NCBI GenBank assembly: GCA_964657565.1
Contig: CAZZVQ010000013.1
Coordinates: forward strand, 10,180-74,179
Direction of reading: 5' to 3'
DNA from: JAVVHH01 sp964657565
Lineage (GTDB): Bacteria > Pseudomonadota > Alphaproteobacteria > Acetobacterales > Acetobacteraceae
Length of the DNA: 64,000 bases
Below the pieces are notes generated by a model that searched no databases, was not told the origin of the DNA, and saw nothing but the letters and a program-made list of their open reading frames with translations. The translations under genes and the position numbers were made by a program. Below, in pieces: positions 59,361-64,000 of this stretch (positions are counted from its first letter, which is position 1; the number at the start of each line of letters is the position of its first letter).

Positions 59361-59414
59361 CCGTCATCCCCGGGCTTGACCCGGGGATCCACGAGTCAAG
59401 TCCGTGGATGACGG
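59361..59414. repeat. nested palindromic repeat of the CGTCATCCCCGGGCTTGACC type
   Basis: Outer arms CCGTCATCC (59361-59369) and GGATGACGG (59406-59414) are perfect reverse complements, as are ATCCACG (59387-59393) and CGTGGAT (59403-59409); an inner hairpin CCCCGGG/CCCGGGG (59368-59374, 59380-59386) has the loop CTTGA. This sequence is a widely dispersed intergenic repeat in alphaproteobacteria, from memory. It fills the gap between dat and the lytic transglycosylase gene. Confidence 0.85.
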
Positions 59415-59423
59415 TTTCACGTG

Positions 59424-60176
59424 ATGATGCGCTTGCTAGCGCTACTCCTTTTCCTGCTTGCGCCCATTCCGGCGCTAGCGCAGTCCTGGACGCAGCAGCA
59501 GAGCGCGCAGTGCGACACCGCGATCGCCGGGGCCGAGGCGCGGCGCGAGACGTTGCCCGGGCTGCTGCTGGCGATCGCCAAGGCGGAGAGCGGGCGGCCG
59601 ATCCCGCCATTGCCCGGGCTGCAGCCGTGGCCGTGGGCGGTCAACGCCGATGGCGGCGCCTACTACTTCGACAGCAAGGACGCCGCGGTCGCGTGGGTGA
59701 AGCAGGCGCAGCTCCGCGGGGTCGGCCAGATCGACATCGGATGCATGCAGATCAACCTGCAATCGCACCCGCAGGCCTTCTCCAGTATCGAGCAAGCGTT
59801 CGACCCGGTCGCCAACGCCGATTACGCCGCCCGCTTCCTGACGCTGCTGCGCGCCGATGCCGGCGGCAACTGGTTCGATGCGGTTGGCTACTACCATTCG
59901 CGCACCCCGATACTGGCGGCGGATTATCGCGCCCGGGTCTCGGCCATCGCCCAAGGGCGCACGCCGCCGGCCGGGATCGGGGTGCCGCTCTACGTCCGCG
60001 CCATCCAGCAGGGGACGCTGCGGATTCCGCTCGCCGGCGGCGGGATCATGCGGATCAACGTGCGCCGGCAGCCGGCGTCACGCGGGCCGAAACGGATGAC
60101 GGCTTGCCAAATCGCCCATGTACTCGGAGACTTCATGCCTGCCCGCGCACGTGCACGATGTTTTGCCTCGCGGTGA
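59424..60176 (+). CDS. secreted lytic transglycosylase-like (SLT) protein
   Basis: Predicted periplasmic peptidoglycan lytic enzyme, about 250 residues. A signal peptide (LLALLLFLLAPIPALA) is followed by LLAIAKAESGRPIPP with the likely catalytic Glu, PWPWAVNADGGAYYFD, GQIDIGCMQINLQSHP, ANADYAARFL and VGYYHSRTP. It is a paralogue of the protein at 1920-2621, with the same domain order but a different tail (MRINVRRQPASRG). Starts at GTG 59421, ATG 59424 or ATG 59427 are all possible; no clear ribosome-binding site helps. Confidence 0.85.
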   Translation: MMRLLALLLFLLAPIPALAQSWTQQQSAQCDTAIAGAEARRETLPGLLLAIAKAESGRPIPPLPGLQPWPWAVNADGGAYYFDSKDAAVAWVKQAQLRGVGQIDIGCMQINLQSHPQAFSSIEQAFDPVANADYAARFLTLLRADAGGNWFDAVGYYHSRTPILAADYRARVSAIAQGRTPPAGIGVPLYVRAIQQGTLRIPLAGGGIMRINVRRQPASRGPKRMTACQIAHVLGDFMPARARARCFASR

Positions 60177-60299
60177 CCTCGCAGACCTTGGCATCGGTTG
60201 AGAAATGCCGCTAAGTTACCCGTATGTCGCCCGTTGACGGCTTGGACCGCCGCTGGTGCACATTATGTTTGTTTCGTTCACCCGTTTTGAGACCAAGAT

Positions 60300-61076
60300 A
60301 TGAGCTCACCTGACCGCCGTTCGTTTGATAGCCCGCGCCGTGGCGGCCGCGGGAAAGACCGTTTCGATGATTTCGGCGGTGGTGGTCGAGGAGGCCGAGA
60401 CGAGCCTTACGTGCCCAGGGACGCCTACGTCCCGGCAGGTGGTGGCCGCGATCGTGGGCCCTCGAATTTCGGCGCTGCGCCGCGTGGCTTCGGTGCTCCC
60501 GGCGGTCCGGAAACCGGTGCGACGGTGAAGTGGTTCAACGGCGAGAAGGGCTTCGGCTTCGTCGAGCTCGAGGGCGGCGGTGGTGATGCGTTCCTGCACA
60601 TCAGCGTGCTGTCGCGCGCCGGGTATCAGACGGTCTCGCCCGGGGCGACGCTGCGCGTGTCGGTCTCGCCCGGCCAGAAGGGTCCGCAGATCGCCGACGT
60701 CGTGAGCGTCGACGAGAGCACGGCGACGCCGGGCGGCGGTGGATCCGGTGGCGGTGGCGGTGGCGGTAGCGGCGGTCCCAGCGGCGGCGGCTATGGTGGC
60801 GCCGCTTCGGGCGGCGGCTTCGACCGTCCGCGCTCGTCGGCGCGTCAGCCCGTGGATATGAGCACCGCGGTCGAGATGCGCGGCACCGTCAAGTGGTTCA
60901 ACGCCGAGAAGGGCTTCGGCTTCGTCATGCCCGAGGGCGGCGGCAAGGATGTGTTCGTGCACATCTCCGCGCTGAACCGGGGCGGCATGAGCTCGCTGGA
61001 GCCGAACCAGAACGTCAAGATGCAGGTGGCCGATGGCCGCCGCGGTCCGGAGGCGGTGTCCGTCGAGGCCGCCTGA
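60300..61076 (+). CDS. double cold-shock-domain protein
   Basis: Single-stranded nucleic-acid-binding protein of 258 residues, likely an RNA chaperone. An Arg/Gly-rich N-terminus (RRGGRGKDRFDDFGGGGRG) precedes CSD1 (~residues 74-140: VKWFNGEKGFGFVELEGG, DAFLHISVL). A Gly-rich linker (~145-180) leads to CSD2 (~195-258: VKWFNAEKGFGFVMPEGG, DVFVHISAL). Both RNP1 (KGFGFV) and RNP2 motifs are intact. The Gly-rich segments may allow self-association. Strong terminator downstream. Confidence 0.93.
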   Translation: MSSPDRRSFDSPRRGGRGKDRFDDFGGGGRGGRDEPYVPRDAYVPAGGGRDRGPSNFGAAPRGFGAPGGPETGATVKWFNGEKGFGFVELEGGGGDAFLHISVLSRAGYQTVSPGATLRVSVSPGQKGPQIADVVSVDESTATPGGGGSGGGGGGGSGGPSGGGYGGAASGGGFDRPRSSARQPVDMSTAVEMRGTVKWFNAEKGFGFVMPEGGGKDVFVHISALNRGGMSSLEPNQNVKMQVADGRRGPEAVSVEAA

Positions 61077-61101
61077 GCGTTCGTCGATCGCAGCGCAGAA
61101 C

Positions 61102-61136
61102 AACGGCCGGGCATGTTGCCCGGCCGTTTGCGTTTG
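61102..61136 (+). terminator. Rho-independent terminator after the cold-shock gene
   Basis: AACGGCCGGGC (61102-61112) pairs perfectly with GCCCGGCCGTT (61118-61128) around the loop ATGTT, followed by a T-rich stretch TGCGTTT. It lies 25 bases after the stop codon. Confidence 0.85.
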
Positions 61137-61172
61137 GAGATAAACTCGCGGCCGGGACGTCTTGGAACCAAA

Positions 61173-62387
61173 ATGATGCCTGACACACACGCACCCGTCG
61201 CCACGCAGACCGCGGCCAGATTGCCGCTCGACCAGATCGTGGTCCTCGACCTGACGCTGGCCCGCGCCGGGCCGACCGCGGTGCGGCACCTGGCCGATTG
61301 GGGTGCCGACGTGATCCGGATCGAACCGCCCGAGAGCGGCGGCGAGGAGATCAGCGGCGATCGCGACGGGCCGGACTTCCAGAACCTGCATCGCAACAAG
61401 CGCATGATCCAACTGAACCTCAAATCGTCCGAGGGCCATGCGGCATTCATGAAGCTGGTGGCCGAAGCCGACGTGATCGTCGAGAACATGCGCGCCAACG
61501 TGAAGCACCGGCTCAAGATCGCCTGGGACGACGTCCATGCGGTCAATCCGCGCCTGGTCTACGGCAGCATCAGCGGCTTCGGCCAGACCGGGCCGTATAG
61601 CGCGCGCGCGGGTGTCGATCAGATCGCGCAGGGCATGGGCGGGCTGATGAGCATCACCGGGGAGCCGGGGCGGGGGCCGATGCGGGTCGGCATCCCGATC
61701 GCCGACCTGACCGCCGGCAACCTGCTCGCGTTCGGCATCGTCACGGCGCTGTTCGACCGCGCGCATACCGGGCTGGGGCGGTGGGTGCAGACGAGCCTGC
61801 TGGAAGTGCAGACCTTCATGCTCGACTTCCAGGCGACAAGGTGGCTGATGCGCGGCGACGTCGCCAAGCAGGCCGGCAACGATCATCCGACCGGCATCCC
61901 GACCGGCGTGTTCCCGACCAGCGACGGCCACATCAACATCGCGGCCAGCTCGGCGCGGCTGTTCGAGCGGTTCAGCACCGCGATCGGCCATCCCGAATGG
62001 GTGACGCGGCCGGGTTGGACCGATCAGAAGGGCCGCAGCGCCGACCGCAAGGCGATCAACGCCGCGATCTCCGAGGTGACGCGAACCAAGCCGTCCGCCC
62101 ACTGGATCGAGCTGTTCGAGGCCGCCGGGATCCCCTGTGGTCCCATCAACGGCATCGACCAGGTATTCGCGGATCCGCAAGTGAAACATCTCGGCATGGC
62201 GACGCCGGTGGAGCACAGCCGGCTCGGCCGCATTGAACTCGTGGCCTCGCCCGTCAATATGTCAGGCATCCCGCGCGGTGTGCGGACCGCGACCCCGGAG
62301 CGCGGAGAGCATACCGAGCAGGTGTTGCGTGGCCTCGGCTATGATGACGAGACGATCGCCGGCTTGCGCGACCAGGGGGCGATTTGA
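61173..62387 (+). CDS. CaiB/BaiF family CoA-transferase
   Basis: Family III CoA-transferase of about 404 residues. IVVLDLTLARAGPTAVRHLA, DWGADVIRIEPPESGGEE, NLHRNKRMIQLNLKSSEGH, GSISGFGQTGPYSARAG and GGLMSITGEPGRGPMRVG are clear, but the catalytic region reads VQTSLLEVQTFMLDFQA: the usual Asp of the DxxLLD segment is Glu here (LLEVQT), which might affect activity or mark a subfamily. The first ATG (61173) directly precedes a second one (61176). It is not next to the paralogue at 35266-36474. The substrate is unknown. Confidence 0.88.
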   Translation: MMPDTHAPVATQTAARLPLDQIVVLDLTLARAGPTAVRHLADWGADVIRIEPPESGGEEISGDRDGPDFQNLHRNKRMIQLNLKSSEGHAAFMKLVAEADVIVENMRANVKHRLKIAWDDVHAVNPRLVYGSISGFGQTGPYSARAGVDQIAQGMGGLMSITGEPGRGPMRVGIPIADLTAGNLLAFGIVTALFDRAHTGLGRWVQTSLLEVQTFMLDFQATRWLMRGDVAKQAGNDHPTGIPTGVFPTSDGHINIAASSARLFERFSTAIGHPEWVTRPGWTDQKGRSADRKAINAAISEVTRTKPSAHWIELFEAAGIPCGPINGIDQVFADPQVKHLGMATPVEHSRLGRIELVASPVNMSGIPRGVRTATPERGEHTEQVLRGLGYDDETIAGLRDQGAI

Positions 62388-62454
62388 TCGAGCTCGGTTC
62401 CCTCGCGGCGACGCGTGTCCTACAAGCTACAGAATAGTCACTAAGGAGAGAGTC

Positions 62455-62745
62455 ATGAAGTCGCTTGCCACCATCCTATCGCTGGCCGCGGTGCTCGGCA
62501 CAGCCGCTTGCGCCAACAACCCGAACAACGCGAACCGGCCGACCGACACCGGCAACATGGCCTTCCCGAGCCCGATGCCGCAAGGCAACGTCGGCACGGT
62601 CAGTCCGGCTACGCTCGACACCGGCAGCATGAACTCGCCGACCGTCAGCGGTGGCGTCCTGCGGCCCGGCGTGTCCAGCCCGGACACCGGCAACATGGCC
62701 CTGCCGAACCGCGCCCAGGGCAACTCGCGTCCCGGCAGCTACTAG
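62455..62745 (+). CDS. small putative lipoprotein with DTGxM repeats
   Basis: Protein of 96 residues. The ATG at 62455 has AAGGAG seven bases upstream and opens a lipoprotein signal (MKSLATILSLAAVLGTAAC, lipobox GTAAC). The mature part is low-complexity, Asn/Pro/Ser/Gly-rich, with three spaced copies of a (P)TDTGNM / LDTGSM / PDTGNM motif followed by Pro and QGN-like tails. I know of no family. The longer upstream frame is a shadow of the CoA-transferase gene. Confidence 0.65.
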   Translation: MKSLATILSLAAVLGTAACANNPNNANRPTDTGNMAFPSPMPQGNVGTVSPATLDTGSMNSPTVSGGVLRPGVSSPDTGNMALPNRAQGNSRPGSY

Positions 62746-62785
62746 GCAGTAGACGGCCGGCGCTGCACGCGTCGGCCGCTTTGCG

Positions 62786-63880
62786 CTACTCGGCGGCGAT
62801 CGACTCGACACGGATGGTGTCGAGCGGGATCAGCGCGCCGGCTCGATCCAGGTGCCAGAACGTCCAGCCGTTGCAGCTCGGCGCGTTTTGCAGTTGCGCC
62901 CCGACCTGGTGGATCGATCCACGCACGGTGCCGGCCGTCAGCGAGCCGTCCGCGGCGACGATCGCGCGAACGCGGCGCTGCTTATCGGTCAGGATCGTCC
63001 CCTCCGGCACCAATCCGCGCTCGACCAGGCTGCCGAACGGGACGCGGGGGGCGTCGCGCTTGGTCGGCGAGCTTTCGGCCGCCTCGGCCGGCGCCGGCCG
63101 CATCCGGCGGACCCGCCCGATCGCCGCTTCGGCATAGGCGGGATGCCGTTCGATGCCGACATAATGGCGGTGCAGGCGCTTGGCCACCGCGGCCGTGGTG
63201 CCGGTCCCGAGGAACGGATCCAGCACGACGTCGCCCGGCGAGGTGCTCGCGAGCAGGATGCGGTGCAGCAGCGCCTCGGGCTTCTGGGTCGGATGCAGCT
63301 TCAGGCCGTGCTGGTTCTTCAGCCGCTCGGGGCCGGTGCAGAGCGGGAAGGTCCAGTCGCTGCGCATCTGCACGTCGTCGTTGAGCGACTTCATGGCCTG
63401 GTAGTTGAACCGGTACCGGCTGTCTCGCTCGCGGGCGGCCCAGATCAGCGTCTCGTGGGCGTTGGTGAACCGGCGGCCGCGGAAGTTCGGCATGGGGTTC
63501 GACTTGCGCCAGATCACGTCGTTGAGGATCCAGAAGCCGAGATCCTGCAGGATGGTACCGAGGCGGAAGATGTTGTGGTAGGCGCCGATCACCCAGATGG
63601 TGCCATCCTTGCGCAGCAGGCGCCGGCATTCCGACAGCCACGCCCGGGTGAACGCGTCATAGGCGGCGAAATCGGTGAATTTGTCCCACTCGTCGTCGAC
63701 TCCGTCGACCAGGCTGTCATCGGGACGGCGCAGTTCGCCGCGTAGCTGGAGATTGTACGGCGGGTCGGCGAAGACGCAGTGCACGGAGGCGGACGGCAGC
63801 ATCCGCATCATGGGGATACAGTCGCCCAGGAGCACTTGGTCGAGCGGAAGGTCGGGCGAGATGTTCATCGGTCGCCGCAT
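62786..63880 (-). CDS. ccrM: adenine-specific DNA methyltransferase CcrM (GANTC)
   Basis: Cell-cycle-regulated beta-class N6-adenine methyltransferase of alphaproteobacteria, methylating GANTC. The 364-residue protein shows motif IV FADPPYNLQLRGELRRPD, then LHPTQKPEALLHRIL and the AdoMet motif VVLDPFLGTGTTAAVAKRL (order typical of beta-class enzymes). The C-terminal RAMA-like domain has GSIHQVGAQLQNAPSCNGWT, the conserved DNA-contact region of CcrM. ATG 63868 is an alternative start. Divergent from nothing; it lies 32 bases after a probable rnhB end. Confidence 0.96.
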   Translation of the reverse strand: MRRPMNISPDLPLDQVLLGDCIPMMRMLPSASVHCVFADPPYNLQLRGELRRPDDSLVDGVDDEWDKFTDFAAYDAFTRAWLSECRRLLRKDGTIWVIGAYHNIFRLGTILQDLGFWILNDVIWRKSNPMPNFRGRRFTNAHETLIWAARERDSRYRFNYQAMKSLNDDVQMRSDWTFPLCTGPERLKNQHGLKLHPTQKPEALLHRILLASTSPGDVVLDPFLGTGTTAAVAKRLHRHYVGIERHPAYAEAAIGRVRRMRPAPAEAAESSPTKRDAPRVPFGSLVERGLVPEGTILTDKQRRVRAIVAADGSLTAGTVRGSIHQVGAQLQNAPSCNGWTFWHLDRAGALIPLDTIRVESIAAE

Positions 63881-63912
63881 CGTGACGATGCACGCGAGAC
63901 CGCGTCAATTGG

Positions 63913-64000
63913 TCAGGTTGCGGCCGCGTCAGCCTCGAGCAATTCCGTTTGGGCGAGAAGGCGGACCGTGCCGAACGCGGCCCGGTGATGCCGCGATGGT
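63913..64000 (-). CDS. rnhB: C-terminal fragment of probable ribonuclease HII, cut by window edge
   Basis: The minus-strand frame ending at the TGA 63913-63915 is open to the right edge and reads SRHHRAAFGTVRLLAQTELL and then EADAAAT. The HHRAAFGTVR stretch resembles the HRxSFxPV end of RNase HII, and rnhB directly upstream of ccrM is a common alphaproteobacterial order. Only 28 residues are visible, so the identification is tentative. Confidence 0.55.
   Translation of the reverse strand, partial: PSRHHRAAFGTVRLLAQTELLEADAAAT

Noticed and set aside
60720..60840. GGC-rich tandem pattern inside the cold-shock gene
   Set aside because: It encodes the Gly-rich linker between the two cold-shock domains and is not an independent DNA repeat.
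1..64000. Mobile elements, prophage or CRISPR arrays
   Set aside because: No transposase, integrase, phage structural gene, cas gene or regularly spaced direct repeats were found on reading both strands.

Overview
The window is a gene-dense, very GC-rich stretch of a bacterial chromosome, most likely an alphaproteobacterium. The evidence is a CcrM-type GANTC methyltransferase, the dusB-ntrB-ntrC-ntrY-ntrX cluster, fused ispDF, a CBP3-type cytochrome bc1 chaperone gene next to bamE and DUF177, a RibBX-type riboflavin protein and a Bpt leucyltransferase. A D-amino-acid aminotransferase directly after ntrX, and the general gene order, point to Rhodospirillales, probably Acetobacteraceae; this last step is inference. 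I see no phage, insertion sequence, CRISPR array or plasmid signature. A run of 10 N at 43581-43590 is an assembly gap inside nusB.

Layout. Positions 1-4.8 kb hold cell-envelope genes: the 3' part of an O-antigen ligase/polymerase-like gene, a PAP2 phosphatase that looks frameshifted at its start, a lytic transglycosylase with a small Cys-rich secreted protein, a Wza-like export lipoprotein and a DUF4336 fusion. 4.8-7.3 kb is secDF. 7.4-13.4 kb has a small secreted protein, an M81 peptidase, a membrane pentapeptide-repeat protein, and a Gfo/Idh/MocA oxidoreductase convergent with lpxB. 13.4-20.8 kb is mostly DNA repair and phosphoesterases: photolyase, a PPP-like phosphatase, PdeM and the ligase-associated DEXH helicase. 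20.9-26.2 kb has a tiny Flp pilin gene, tRNA-Ser(TGA), a fosmidomycin-resistance-like MFS pump, a polar amino-acid ABC transporter without its ATPase, and an LpxR-like lipid A deacylase.

26.2-28.1 kb carries what I consider the most interesting element: a long leader with two small hairpins whose hexaloops fit the ANTAR (NasR/NasT) antiterminator target, followed by two tiny overlapping ORFs and a NarK-type nitrate/nitrite transporter. 28.1-38 kb has an acyltransferase, bpt, a penicillin-acylase-like protein, an HtrA-like protein that has lost all three catalytic residues, an aldehyde dehydrogenase, a CaiB/BaiF CoA-transferase, a dienelactone-hydrolase-like protein and a metallo-beta-lactamase-fold protein without its HxHxDH motif.

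38-49.8 kb is conserved housekeeping: glyA, then the tightly coupled nrdR-ribD-ribE-ribBX-ribH-nusB-thiL run, bamE, the bc1 chaperone, DUF177-rpmF-plsX-fabH-ihfA-merR and tRNA-Pro(GGG). 49.9-59.3 kb is ispDF, dusB, the two nitrogen two-component systems and the aminotransferase. 59.4-64 kb has a second lytic transglycosylase, a double cold-shock-domain protein, a second CoA-transferase, a small repeat lipoprotein, ccrM and the tail of a probable rnhB. Palindromic intergenic repeats of at least three families are scattered between genes. Many genes are joined by 1-4 base stop/start overlaps, several with TTG or GTG starts, so translational coupling is widespread.
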